A DNA stretch of 64,000 nt, taken from NCBI GenBank assembly GCA_030690165.1, contig JAUYHF010000033.1, positions 31,755 through 95,754 of the forward strand. Reading direction: 5' to 3'. The number at the start of each line of letters is the position of its first letter. The first letter of the stretch is position 1. Of this stretch, positions 35,832 to 44,791 are shown one piece after another. The position numbers were made by a program, and so were the translations under genes. The DNA is from Deltaproteobacteria bacterium (lineage in GTDB: Bacteria > Desulfobacterota > GWC2-55-46 > UBA9637). The notes under the pieces were generated by a model. The model was not told the origin of the DNA. It searched no databases and worked only from the letters and a program-made list of their open reading frames with translations.

Positions 35832-36551
35832 ATGGAAAACAAAATGGAAAATAAACCTCTTGCCGTAGCGCTTGTAAGCGGCGGCATGGACAGCCTTGTT
35901 ACTGCCGCTATTGCAAATCTTGAACATGAAATGGCGCTCTTGCATCTCAATTATGGACAGAGGACAGAGAAAAGAGAACTCAGGGCATTCAATGACATTG
36001 CAGATTTTTATGGCATTCAGAAAAGACTTGTTGTTGATGTGAAGTATTTAAAAGAGATTGGCGGCTCTGCACTTACCGATGAAAGGATTGAAGTCCCTGT
36101 CCATCACACACAGCATCTCACGCCCCGCATACCAATTACTTACGTTCCCTTTAGAAATGCCCACCTCCTTTCCATTGCAGTATCGTGGGCAGAGGTTATA
36201 GGGGCCCATAAAATTTATATCGGCGCTGTTGAGGAAGACAGTTCCGGCTATCCTGACTGCAGGGAGGTTTTTTACAGGGCATTTGAAAAGGCAATAGATG
36301 CAGGCACAAGGCCGGAGACAAAGATAGAAATAATAACGCCGCTGATTCATATGAAAAAATCAGCAATTGTAAAAAGAGGCGCTGCGCTTAATGCGCCGTT
36401 TCATTTGACATGGTCGTGCTACCTCCCCCCTTATCCCCCTCATGGAGGGGGACAGGGGGAGGTAGCCTGCGGCAAATGCGATTCGTGCAGATTGAGGGTT
36501 AAAGGATTTGGAGAGGCCGGGGTTGTTGACCCGATACAATACAAGATGTGA
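35832..36551 (+). CDS. queC: 7-cyano-7-deazaguanine synthase QueC
   Basis: 239 aa. Converts 7-carboxy-7-deazaguanine to preQ0 with ATP and ammonia. [13 protein letters not shown] near residue 15 is the PP-loop; the zinc site is SCY near 197 followed by CGKCDSC. Between the first and second zinc Cys an in-frame palindrome inserts about a dozen residues ([13 protein letters not shown]). ATG 35844 is a second possible start. The region upstream shows no preQ1 riboswitch that I recognise. Confidence 0.94.
   Translation: MENKMENKPLAVALVSGGMDSLVTAAIANLEHEMALLHLNYGQRTEKRELRAFNDIADFYGIQKRLVVDVKYLKEIGGSALTDERIEVPVHHTQHLTPRIPITYVPFRNAHLLSIAVSWAEVIGAHKIYIGAVEEDSSGYPDCREVFYRAFEKAIDAGTRPETKIEIITPLIHMKKSAIVKRGAALNAPFHLTWSCYLPPYPPHGGGQGEVACGKCDSCRLRVKGFGEAGVVDPIQYKM
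36420..36464. repeat. GC-rich palindrome inside queC
   Basis: TACCTCCCCC and GGGGGAGGTA are perfect outer arms around CCCCCTCATGGAGGGGG. In-frame insertion in the zinc-binding loop of QueC. Confidence 0.9.
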
Positions 36552-36583
36552 TTTTTGACAAAGCATACTCCGCTGGACAATTT

Positions 36584-36727
36584 GGTAGCGTTCCCAATAG
36601 GAGACCCATCCCCACCTCAATCCTCCCCTTGAAGGGGAGGAAGTTATTTTCCTCTCCCTCAGGGAGAGGATCAAGGTGAGGGTGGGGTTTAGGGATTTAA
36701 TTAAGGTCTCCTGTTTTCTACGCTGCC
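36584..36727. mobile_element. MITE-like element with 23-bp terminal inverted repeats
   Basis: Left end GGTAGCGTTCCCAATAGGAG and right end CTCCTGTTTTCTACGCTGCC are imperfect inverses over 23 bp (36584-36606, 36705-36727). The inside is a GC-rich double palindrome (CCTCCCCTTGAAGGGGAGG and CCTCTCCCTCAGGGAGAGG) also found at 60433-60553. No protein is encoded. The spacer 36728-36919 after it shows only AT-rich DNA without a clear promoter. Confidence 0.6.
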
Positions 36728-36919
36728 AATAATTTTAAAGAGGTAGTCAACGAAAGGAAGATAGAAGGGCTGGGGAAGGGTAAAGGGATTGGTGATGAGA
36801 GGTGCGGGGGAATAAATTCGTCCCTAATTTTTGTTGAATCTTCGCACAAATTGACCTAAAATTCACTAAAAGAGGCATGTAGACATAAAAAAGAATGTTA
36901 TGCTACCAAAAAGGAAGAA

Positions 36920-37765
36920 ATGTCAGATCACCACATTACAAAACCTAAGCTTTTCATAAGTCATGCTTCCTCTGATGGAGAATTTGCTCAAGTTCTTCAA
37001 ACTGAAATCGCAAAAGTTTTTGCTGATGGCATCGAGGTCTTTTGCACTAGCTCTCCTGGAGCAATTAAGGCATCAAGCGATTGGTTATCGAGCATTGAAG
37101 AAAAATTGGACAACGCTCAAGCTGTTATAGTTATTATTACGCCTGTTTCGATTGAACGCCCATGGCTCTGGTTTGAAGTTGGAGCTTTTTGGCTTCGTGC
37201 AAGAAAAGACCAAACTGCAATATATCCCCTCTGTGCTCCAGAGATTGATTTAGGAAACTTACCCTCCCCTCTAGACAGACTTCAAGCACTATCTATGGGG
37301 AAATCGCAGGATTTAAAATTGCTTTTTGAGGGACTTATCAAACAGTTTGGTTTTGGTAAGATTAGTTCTTTTGGAGCGGCAAATATCACAAAAAGAATTC
37401 CAAAATATAAAAATGTAAAACTTAACGAAGTAGATATGCAAGAGAGAGTCTTATATTCGGGAGAATATACAGGCTATAGTGATGAAGAATTAAAGGAAAT
37501 CATCTGCTCGGAGTATTTATCGAAAGCTGCCGATGAAATAATAGACTATCCAGGATTGCACTCTAAAAGAGAATCTTCTATTTATAGAGGGGAGCTTATT
37601 CATTTCAGAAAGTTTGATAAAAACTTAAAGTTACCACCCGGAACTGCAAAAAGATTGTTAATAGAGACAGCGGCAGCCTACGGATTAGAACCAGAAACTT
37701 TACATGACAATGTCGTAAGATTTAAACCTACAAAAGAATTTAAAAAGGACTACTTAAATGAGTAG
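36920..37765 (+). CDS. TIR-domain protein, probable defence effector
   Basis: 281 aa. TIR fold at residues 9-140: KLFISHASSDGEFAQ start, a central WLSSIEEKLDNAQAVIVIITP, and WLWFEVGAFW with Glu 86 at the NADase catalytic position. Residues 165-281 are not recognised. It directly precedes a type III restriction-modification cluster and is followed by an attC-like palindrome. It may cleave NAD or make a cyclic ADP-ribose signal as in Thoeris or CBASS-linked systems, but no ThsA or cyclase partner is adjacent. Confidence 0.8.
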   Translation: MSDHHITKPKLFISHASSDGEFAQVLQTEIAKVFADGIEVFCTSSPGAIKASSDWLSSIEEKLDNAQAVIVIITPVSIERPWLWFEVGAFWLRARKDQTAIYPLCAPEIDLGNLPSPLDRLQALSMGKSQDLKLLFEGLIKQFGFGKISSFGAANITKRIPKYKNVKLNEVDMQERVLYSGEYTGYSDEELKEIICSEYLSKAADEIIDYPGLHSKRESSIYRGELIHFRKFDKNLKLPPGTAKRLLIETAAAYGLEPETLHDNVVRFKPTKEFKKDYLNE

Positions 37766-37897
37766 CTAACAAAACCTTGCACTTGAACGAGTGTCACAGG
37801 ACGCTTTTTCGGTATGTGGTTGGCTTGAGGAATGCAAAAGAGTTTTTGGGTAACTTGCTGTTATTTGTGGCACTTGTCAGTGAGCTTGTCGTTGGGC
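37764..37897. other. attC-like imperfect palindrome after the TIR gene
   Basis: Begins AGCTAAC and ends GTTGGGC, the latter fitting the integron core GTTRRRY. AGTGTCACA (37790-37798) pairs with TGTGGCACT (37866-37874) and CACT with AGTG next to them, as in folded attC sites of about 130 bases. No integrase is in the window and the 5' core deviates from RYYYAAC, so this is tentative. Confidence 0.35.
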
Positions 37898-37931
37898 GAA
37901 TGGATTGAATATAATTATTGCAGGGGACACT

Positions 37932-40601
37932 ATGGCAGGAAAACGAAAGACTGAAAACACTAAAAAGCCCATCGAACAATATGAGCATAAAGACAAAAAG
38001 CGGCTGAATAATCCGCCGGTTGGATTGGTGGATGCTCATACTGATAATGGCGGACTGAGAAAGAAGAAATACGCCTATGACCCACATCTTGACCCTCAAC
38101 TGCAATGGGCGGGCAAGGCCGAGCATACCAATTTTGAAGTGCCTACCGTGAGCCTGCATGTCCATGAGCGCATAGATCCTCGAAAGATTATTAAAAGCGT
38201 GCAGAAAATGTCCCCCGCTGGCGGGGGTGCAGGGGGTGGACAAATAAGTTTGTTTGAAGCTGATAAAAAACCCCTCCGTGAAGCCATTGAGTTTTACAAG
38301 CACAAAGAAAACTGGAGCAATCGCCTTCTTGCCGGTGACAGCCTTCTGGTGATGAATTCCTTATTGGAAAAAGAAGGCATGGGCGGCAAGGTGCAGATGG
38401 TTTATTTTGACCCGCCTTATGGAATTAAATACGGCAGCAACTTTCAGCCGTTTGTGAATAAGCGGGACGTGAAAGACGGCAAAGACGAAGACCTTACAGC
38501 CGAACCGGAGATGATAAAGGCGTTCCGCGATACCTGGGAGTTGGGGATACACAGCTATCTCACCTATCTGCGCGACCGCCTGTTATTAGTCCGTGACCTG
38601 CTGCACGAAAGCGGGAGTGTGTTTGTGCAGATTTCTGATGAGAATGTGCATTATGTTAGGGAAATCATGGATGAAGTTTTTGGAAGTGAGAATTACGTTG
38701 TAAAAATATTTTTTAAGAAAACATCTGGTCAAGCTTCCAAATTACTTTCAACGAGTTGTGATTTCTTGCTGTGGTATGCAAAAGATATTTCTAAAATAAA
38801 GTATCGCCAAATTTTTAAAGAAAAGGATACAGAAGAATTAACGAGTTATTCATTAATTGAATCTCCAAACGGTAAAGAGTGGAGAAAGATGTCTAAAGAA
38901 GAAATAAAAGATAATTCTTTAGTCCCAAAAGGTTGGCGAATTTTTTCTGCCCAGAATTTGCGCTCACAAGGATTTAGTTCCAATAGCACTGTAGAATTTG
39001 AATTTAAAGGGCAAACATTTTATTGCGGTGATAATAATCATTGGAAAACAACCCCTGATGGGTTAAAGAAATTAGTGGATGAAAATAGATTGATTGCTTT
39101 TGGAAATAACTTGAACTACAAAAGATTCATTGATGATTTTCCTGTAATTCCTTTTAATGAAAATTGGGATGATACAGCAATTGCAGGTTTTTCAGGTGAA
39201 AATAAAGTTTATGTTGTTCAAACAGCAATGAAAGTAATTGCAAGAAGTTTATTAATGACCACCGACCCGGGAGACCTCGTTCTGGATATCACCTGTGGCA
39301 GTGGCACTACGGCTTATGTAGCGGAGAACTGGGGCAGACGGTGGATTACCTGCGATACATCAAGAGTTGCTGTAACACTTGCCAAGCAGCGCCTTATGAC
39401 GGCTGTGTTTGATTATTACGAACTGGCCCATCCGAATGAAGGCGTAGGCAGCGGGTTTAAATACAAGACCGTTCCGCACATCACCCTCAAAAGCATTGCC
39501 AACAACGAACCAGCCGCGCAAGAAACCCTTTACGACAAGCCTTTTATAGACAACAAGCGGCAAAGGGTTACAGGGCCATTTACTGTTGAGGCCGTTCCGG
39601 CGCCGGTGGCGAGGTCGTTTGAAGAATTCAAGTCCTCCCCCTTACCCCCTCCAGAGGGGGACAGAAACGACCCCCTCAAAGAGGGGAACATATCCCCCGC
39701 TGGCGGGGGTGACCCGCAGGGGTCGGGGGTGGAATTTACCGCCGATACTTCCGTTGCCCGCAGCGGTGAAACGCTTCGGCAAAGCAATTGGCGCGATGAG
39801 CTGCTTCGCTCAGGGGTAAGAGCAAAAGGCGGCAAGCTGATTGAGTTTACAAGGGTGGAAACAGCAAGGGGTTTCCGCTATGTGCAGGCAGAAGCTGAAA
39901 CAAAAGAAGACAAACCAAAAAAAGTGTATGTGGTATTTGGTCCAGAACATGCGCCTCTGGAGCAGCGAATGGTGGAACTTGCATGGGAAGAAGTAAAACC
40001 TTACAAATCAGATATTCTTTTGTTCTGTGCTTTGCAGTTTGACGAGGAGGCCGCCAAGGATATTGATGAGATGAATCCTGAAATTACCAAAACAGTTTTT
40101 CTCAAAGCACAGATGAACGCCGACCTGCTCACCGATGACCTGAAAAAGAAACGGAGCAGCAACGAAAGTTTCTGGCTTATCGGTCAGCCGGATGTTGTTC
40201 TCCGCAAAGTTTCTCCCTCTGGTGCGAACAAAAAGAATGAAGTGTCCCCCTCTGGAAGGGGTAAGGGGGAGGAGTTCTACCATGTAGAAGTTCTCGGCTT
40301 CGATTACTACAATCCGAAAACAGGAACAGTGGAGAGCGGCGGAAAAGGCGACATCGCCATGTGGATGCTTGATACCGATTACGACGGAAGGAGTTTGTTC
40401 CCTTCACAAGTGTTCTTCCCTATGGCAGGGGCAAAGGAAGGCTGGACAACATTAGCCAGAAATCTGAAAGCGGAAATTGATGAAGAAAAGATAGTTGCCT
40501 TTGGCGGAACACTGTCATTGCCGTTCACTCCTGGCAAAGCGGTTGCGGTAAAAATTATTGATGCAAGAGGGATAGAGAGTTTGAAGATAATCCGCCCATG
40601 A
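37932..40601 (+). CDS. Type III restriction-modification system methyltransferase (Mod)
   Basis: 889 aa beta-class adenine N6-methyltransferase. DPPY at residues 160-163 (VYFDPPYGIKYGSNF) precedes the SAM motif LDITCGSGTTAYVAENWG near 450. The target-recognition region (about 235-440) is much more AT-rich than its flanks. Three GC-rich palindromes lie in frame at 38211, 39634 and 40243, adding Pro/Gly-rich loops. ATG 37932 has AGGGGA upstream; the frame is open to TTG 37905. Pairs with res at 41166. Confidence 0.92.
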   Translation: MAGKRKTENTKKPIEQYEHKDKKRLNNPPVGLVDAHTDNGGLRKKKYAYDPHLDPQLQWAGKAEHTNFEVPTVSLHVHERIDPRKIIKSVQKMSPAGGGAGGGQISLFEADKKPLREAIEFYKHKENWSNRLLAGDSLLVMNSLLEKEGMGGKVQMVYFDPPYGIKYGSNFQPFVNKRDVKDGKDEDLTAEPEMIKAFRDTWELGIHSYLTYLRDRLLLVRDLLHESGSVFVQISDENVHYVREIMDEVFGSENYVVKIFFKKTSGQASKLLSTSCDFLLWYAKDISKIKYRQIFKEKDTEELTSYSLIESPNGKEWRKMSKEEIKDNSLVPKGWRIFSAQNLRSQGFSSNSTVEFEFKGQTFYCGDNNHWKTTPDGLKKLVDENRLIAFGNNLNYKRFIDDFPVIPFNENWDDTAIAGFSGENKVYVVQTAMKVIARSLLMTTDPGDLVLDITCGSGTTAYVAENWGRRWITCDTSRVAVTLAKQRLMTAVFDYYELAHPNEGVGSGFKYKTVPHITLKSIANNEPAAQETLYDKPFIDNKRQRVTGPFTVEAVPAPVARSFEEFKSSPLPPPEGDRNDPLKEGNISPAGGGDPQGSGVEFTADTSVARSGETLRQSNWRDELLRSGVRAKGGKLIEFTRVETARGFRYVQAEAETKEDKPKKVYVVFGPEHAPLEQRMVELAWEEVKPYKSDILLFCALQFDEEAAKDIDEMNPEITKTVFLKAQMNADLLTDDLKKKRSSNESFWLIGQPDVVLRKVSPSGANKKNEVSPSGRGKGEEFYHVEVLGFDYYNPKTGTVESGGKGDIAMWMLDTDYDGRSLFPSQVFFPMAGAKEGWTTLARNLKAEIDEEKIVAFGGTLSLPFTPGKAVAVKIIDARGIESLKIIRP
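38211..38236. repeat. GC-rich palindrome inside mod (1)
   Basis: CCCCCGCTGGCGGGGG followed by G-rich DNA, encoding SPAGGGAGGG in the N-terminal region of Mod. Confidence 0.8.
39634..39732. repeat. GC-rich palindrome cluster inside mod (2)
   Basis: Two or three adjacent C5/G5 hairpins (CCCCCTCCAGAGGGGG, CCCCCTCAAAGAGGGG, CCCCCGCTGGCGGGGG). The run is read in frame as Pro/Gly/Asp-rich sequence after the SAM domain. Confidence 0.8.
40243..40273. repeat. GC-rich palindrome inside mod (3)
   Basis: CCCCCTCTGGAAGGGG hairpin read in frame as SPSGRGKGE before EFYHVEVLGFDYYN. Duplicate-looking SPSGANK lies just upstream. Confidence 0.7.
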
Positions 40602-40604
40602 TGT

Positions 40605-40699
40605 CCTCCGCTGGCGGAGGTGTCACGAAGTGACGGAGGTGGTGTCCTCCCGCCGCCGGGGGCTACTAATGTCCCCCTTTGGAGGGTGACAGGGGGAGG
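40605..40699. repeat. GC-rich palindromes between mod and the DUF559 gene
   Basis: CCTCCGCTGGCGGAGG, TGTCACGAAGTGACG and CCCCCTTTGGAGGGTGACAGGGGG in series. The last G-rich arm (GGGGGAGGAT) seems to serve as ribosome site of the next gene at 40702. Confidence 0.8.
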
Positions 40700-40701
40700 A
40701 T

Positions 40702-41160
40702 ATGAAAGCCGGCAAAACCAACAATTACGCCTACAACAAAAAGTTACAGCCTTTCGTAAACAGATTACGTAAAGAAATGACAAAGGCTGAGGCATGTTTG
40801 TGGAAATATGTATTACGAGCAAGGCAAATGAAAGGGTATCAATTCAGAAGACAAAGACCCGTTTTGAGTTACATTGCTGATTTTATGTGCAAAGAATTGA
40901 AACTGGTTATTGAAGTGGATGGAGTAACGCATCAATGGGAAGAAACGGTTGTAAAAGATTTGAAGAAGGAAAAAGATCTGATAGAAGCAGGATTTAAGAT
41001 GTTGAGGTTTTCTGATGAGGAAGTGTTAAGAAACATGGAAAGTGTGAGAGAAAGCATTTCATTAGCTATTCAGGAGATAGAACAATCCACCCCCTTGATC
41101 CCCCGCCAGCGGGGGACAGCAAACCCCTTACTCCCCCGCTGGCGGGGGACAAACAAATAG
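40702..41160 (+). CDS. DUF559 endonuclease-domain protein (Vsr/PD-(D/E)XK-like)
   Basis: 152 aa. NRLRKEMTKAEACLWKYVLRARQ, FRRQRPVLSYIADFMCKELKLVIEVDG and a C-terminal GFKMLRFSDEEV match DUF559, a Vsr-like nuclease fold with D and ExD metal ligands (IADF, VIEVDG). Its position inside the type III operon, five bases before res, suggests a role in or hitch-hiking on the system. The last 25 residues are encoded by GC-rich palindromes. Confidence 0.85.
   Translation: MKAGKTNNYAYNKKLQPFVNRLRKEMTKAEACLWKYVLRARQMKGYQFRRQRPVLSYIADFMCKELKLVIEVDGVTHQWEETVVKDLKKEKDLIEAGFKMLRFSDEEVLRNMESVRESISLAIQEIEQSTPLIPRQRGTANPLLPRWRGTNK
41088..41150. repeat. GC-rich palindromes in the 3' end of the DUF559 gene
   Basis: CCCCCGCCAGCGGGGG and CCCCCGCTGGCGGGGG, two hairpins of the same family, encode the IPRQRGTANPLLPRWRGT tail. 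Confidence 0.85.
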
Positions 41161-41165
41161 TCGCT

Positions 41166-43982
41166 ATGAAAAATATTAACAAGCTCATCATCAATTTCCC
41201 TTACGAAGAACCGGGGCAATATTGGGAATACATCAGAGACACGCGGGAATTTGTTCTGCAAGAAGGCAGAAGGCCAGCTGGGTATGTGGTCGCCTCGGAA
41301 AGCTCAAGGGCATTTGACGACCCGGGAATATTTATTCCAATTCCTCTGGTAAACGCAATTAGACCGAGAATAAAAAAGTGGCGTGAGCAAGGTTACCCCG
41401 GTGTTACAGGGATTACAAAAAGACTTTTGGAACACTGGCAAGACCCTGAAGAAAGAAAAGACCGCAGGTTTTTCTTTTGCCAGTTAGAAGCCATTGAGAC
41501 TTTGATTTGGCTTACAGAAGCGCCGGAGGCAGACCGCACGGGCATTGAGATTGAAAGTGATGGCGGAGCCTTTTCTCGTTGGTGCAGCAAAATGGCGACA
41601 GGTTCGGGCAAGACCATTGTAATGGCTATGCTCATAGCATGGCAGGTATTAAACAAGATAACGAATGGAAAAGACACACGGTTTTCAAAAAATGTGTTGG
41701 TTGTTGCGCCGGGTTTAACGGTTCGCAACCGCTTATCAGTGCTCAATCCTTTTGATAAAGCAAATTACTACGAAGAATTTAATATCGTGCCGTCAGGCTT
41801 GATGGAATCATTGCGTCAGGGCAAGGTAAAAATTATCAACTGGCATGCCCTTGCATGGGACAGCGAAGAAAGACTGGCAAAGAAAAAGACCGTTGATAAA
41901 CGCGGCGCCAAAAGCGATGAAGCCTATGTCCGTGAAACGCTGGGCGATATGGCAAATGCAACGAATTTAATTGTCATCAATGATGAGGCGCATCATGCGT
42001 GGCGAATACCCGCAGAGAGTAAGATCAAAGGTGTCAAGAAAGAAGACATTGAAGAAAGCACTGTCTGGGTCGGCGGCTTAGACAGGATTCACAGGGCAAG
42101 AGGCATTATCCGCTGTTTTGATTTATCGGCAACTCCGTTTGCGCCTTCCGGTAAAAAAGCGACCGAAGAAGCATTGTTTTCATGGATAGTCAGCGACTTC
42201 GGTTTGAACGATGCTATTGAGTCAGGATTGGTAAAAACGCCGAGGGTGGTTATCCGTGATGATGGAAACGTGGATAATAATTTGCGGTCACGTTTGTATC
42301 ACATTTACATGGATGAGACTGTTAAAGATGACATCACCCAGAAGGCTGAAGACAGCGCCCCGCTTCCCGACCTCATTAAAAATGCCTATCTGCTTTTGGG
42401 CAAGGACTGGCAAGCTACTAAAGACGATTGGAAGAAGGCAGGGCATAAAATTCCTCCTGTAATGATAACCGTGGCGAACACTACTTACACATCGGCACGG
42501 ATAAAGACCTCTTTCGATAAGGATACTTTCTTGCTTTCCGTTGCTGGGTTAGGTGATCTGTGCAATCCGCAAAGAACATTACAAATTGACAGCAGTATAT
42601 TAGAGAAGGCCGAGGCAGAAACAGAAGAGGTTGATATTACCGTTGAAGAAACTGACGATGAAAATGATGAACCTAAAGAGAAGAAGTTTACCAAAAAACA
42701 ACAGGCAGAGTTATTAAGACGAACCGTTGATACGGTTGGAAAGATCGGCGAACCTGGTGAGCAGATTCAGAATGTGATTTCCGTAGGTATGCTCAGCGAA
42801 GGCTGGGATGCGAAAACTGTTACACACATTATGGGCTTGCGGGCATTCAGCAGTCAGTTGTTATGTGAACAGGTTGTTGGAAGAGGCTTGCGGAGAACTT
42901 CATATGATGTAAATCAAGATGGGTTATTTGAGCCTGAATATGTAAACATTTTCGGTATTCCTTTTACCTTCCTGCCTCATGAAGGGGGCGAGGATGGCCC
43001 GCCTCCACCTCCTCCACCTCCCAAGACAAGGATTGAACCTGTCAAAGAAAAAGCGGAGCATGAAATTTCATTCCCAAACATTCTGAGGATTGATCATGTT
43101 TATAAGCCTCAACTTACTCTTAACATGACAGATGTCAAACCGCTTGATATTGACCCATACGAATCAATAACAGAGGCAGAATTAGCAGCTATCATTGCCG
43201 GTAAACCCAATCCTGCTGCATTAACAGAAATTGATTTAAAGGAAATTGGTGAAAAGTTTCGCTTGCAATCTATTGTTTTGAGAATTGCATCCACTATCTA
43301 TAATTCAGAGAAAAAGCCTGACTGGAAAGGAAGCAAGGAATCCTTTCTTATTCAACTTATCGGCATCATAGAGCAGTTTATCAATGCTGGAAAGATTCAG
43401 ATAAAAAATCCGCTGTTCAATCAGGATGAACTGCGCAAGCGTATCCTGATTATGCTGAACATGAACAAAATAATCCAGCATATCTGGAATGAGATTAGAG
43501 CAGTAAACACTACTGAACTGACGCCCGTATTTGACAAAGAACACCCGGTTCGGTCAACATCCGATATCCGCACATGGTGGACAAGCAAACCCTGTGAAGG
43601 CCTTTCTAATTCGCATATCAACTTTACTGTGGTTGACAGCAAATGGGAATATCTTGAAGCAAAGACCATCAATGACAGTAATGTTGTAACTTCTTTTGTA
43701 AAGAACGACCATTTAGGCTTTGTAATTCTTTACAATTATCAGGGGGTAATCAGAAGGTATTTCCCAGACTTCATCATTAAACTAAAAAGTGGAGAACATC
43801 TTATACTTGAGACCAAAGGGCAGGATAGTGAACAGGACAAAACTAAGAGGACTTTTTTAGATGAATGGTGCCGGGCAGTGAATCAACATGGTGGTTTTGG
43901 TAAGTGGAGTTGTGCAGTATCATTTAACCCCAATGACCTGCAAATGGTACTTGAAAATGCTATAATCTATCAAAACAGCTAA
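41166..43982 (+). CDS. Type III restriction enzyme Res subunit (helicase-nuclease)
   Basis: 938 aa. SF2 helicase: Walker A KMATGSGKTIVMAM near 146, DEAH-like VINDEAHHAW near 277, motif III LSATPFAP, and motif VI QVVGRGLRRTSYD near 575. A C-terminal PD-(D/E)XK nuclease reads FPDFIIKL...LILETKG near 865-885. ATP-dependent translocation and cutting need Mod for recognition. A poly-Pro run (PPPPPPP) near 615 is a linker. Mod, DUF559 and Res are in one operon. Confidence 0.93.
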   Translation: MKNINKLIINFPYEEPGQYWEYIRDTREFVLQEGRRPAGYVVASESSRAFDDPGIFIPIPLVNAIRPRIKKWREQGYPGVTGITKRLLEHWQDPEERKDRRFFFCQLEAIETLIWLTEAPEADRTGIEIESDGGAFSRWCSKMATGSGKTIVMAMLIAWQVLNKITNGKDTRFSKNVLVVAPGLTVRNRLSVLNPFDKANYYEEFNIVPSGLMESLRQGKVKIINWHALAWDSEERLAKKKTVDKRGAKSDEAYVRETLGDMANATNLIVINDEAHHAWRIPAESKIKGVKKEDIEESTVWVGGLDRIHRARGIIRCFDLSATPFAPSGKKATEEALFSWIVSDFGLNDAIESGLVKTPRVVIRDDGNVDNNLRSRLYHIYMDETVKDDITQKAEDSAPLPDLIKNAYLLLGKDWQATKDDWKKAGHKIPPVMITVANTTYTSARIKTSFDKDTFLLSVAGLGDLCNPQRTLQIDSSILEKAEAETEEVDITVEETDDENDEPKEKKFTKKQQAELLRRTVDTVGKIGEPGEQIQNVISVGMLSEGWDAKTVTHIMGLRAFSSQLLCEQVVGRGLRRTSYDVNQDGLFEPEYVNIFGIPFTFLPHEGGEDGPPPPPPPPKTRIEPVKEKAEHEISFPNILRIDHVYKPQLTLNMTDVKPLDIDPYESITEAELAAIIAGKPNPAALTEIDLKEIGEKFRLQSIVLRIASTIYNSEKKPDWKGSKESFLIQLIGIIEQFINAGKIQIKNPLFNQDELRKRILIMLNMNKIIQHIWNEIRAVNTTELTPVFDKEHPVRSTSDIRTWWTSKPCEGLSNSHINFTVVDSKWEYLEAKTINDSNVVTSFVKNDHLGFVILYNYQGVIRRYFPDFIIKLKSGEHLILETKGQDSEQDKTKRTFLDEWCRAVNQHGGFGKWSCAVSFNPNDLQMVLENAIIYQNS

Positions 43983-44031
43983 CATGCTGATATTTGTCGT
44001 TAGTTTGGCCAACAACTACAGAATAGACAAT

Positions 44032-44172
44032 ATGACATTCAAAGAATTTCTTAAACAAAAAAAAGGGATTGACACAAGCAATGTTGACCCAATGGATTTT
44101 ATGGATGAGTACTATGACGAATACACAGAGTATCTGTCAAATGTAAAGGATGGCTGCGGTCCACAAGAATAG
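44032..44172 (+). CDS. Small acidic hypothetical protein
   Basis: 46 aa from ATG 44032 (MTFKEFLKQKKGID), or 62 aa from ATG 43984 immediately after res. The Asp/Tyr/Glu-rich second half is DPMDFMDEYYDEYTEYL. No domain recognised and no good ribosome site. Composition and a clean frame suggest a real short protein, but I would not assign a role. Confidence 0.45.
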   Translation: MTFKEFLKQKKGIDTSNVDPMDFMDEYYDEYTEYLSNVKDGCGPQE

Positions 44173-44175
44173 GCT

Positions 44176-44757
44176 CTACCTTAGCGGATAATAAGGGTCG
44201 TAATATGGATAATGGTAATAGGGATAGAAGGGGTAATAGGGGTAATATGGGTTGTATAGCTGATAAGGCCACCATGGTGAAGGCCAATATCTTATTTCTG
44301 GTTGAGGTTCAAACACGCGCATCTGCAATGGTTCCAGAACCGGATAGGCATAATCCCGTTCCCCAATCTTCTGTAAACTTATACCTTTGATTATGCCGGC
44401 AACGATTATCTCTTTTCCTTCTTTATATAAAAATGTGTCCAGATATGATGAACTCTCTGCAAGGAATCTACCCTGGGAGAGTTCTTTGTCAGTCACCCTA
44501 TCGCTTATATCTAAAGGGGTTTGAAGCGCTTCAATAACTGTTTTATCTGCAAGATTTTTTGATGATATAATTATGCCGCCCCAGATGACTGTTTTACCCT
44601 TGAAGGCATCAGGGTTTGCCTGAACCATAGGCAGGGTTATTGTTCGGTCAGCTTCGCGCCTTATATCTTTGGATATGACAGAGCAGCCTGCTATAAAGAA
44701 AGCAGTCAGTAAGCAGTGAGCAGCAAGCAGAAGAATGGATAAAATCTTGGATTTCAC
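44176..44757 (-). CDS. Slp-family outer membrane lipoprotein
   Basis: 193 aa. Signal peptide with lipobox FIAGC (Cys near 25); residues 30-150 match Slp/YeaY (NPDAFKGKTVIWGGIIISSKNL, VAGIIKG). The C-terminal 45 residues are Pro/Tyr-rich (YNPYYPYYPFYPYY). GTG start. Part of the signal peptide (LLAAHCLLTA) is encoded by a CTGCTNN heptad array. Confidence 0.88.
   Translation of the reverse strand: MKSKILSILLLAAHCLLTAFFIAGCSVISKDIRREADRTITLPMVQANPDAFKGKTVIWGGIIISSKNLADKTVIEALQTPLDISDRVTDKELSQGRFLAESSSYLDTFLYKEGKEIIVAGIIKGISLQKIGERDYAYPVLEPLQMRVFEPQPEIRYWPSPWWPYQLYNPYYPYYPFYPYYHYPYYDPYYPLR
44700..44733. repeat. Heptad array in the slp signal-peptide codons
   Basis: Minus strand CTGCTTG, CTGCTCA, CTGCTTA, CTGACTG: seven-base units in the hydrophobic part of the signal peptide. 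Confidence 0.7.
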
Positions 44758-44791
44758 ATTTACATTCTAACTCATAAGGAGAAATTGTCAA

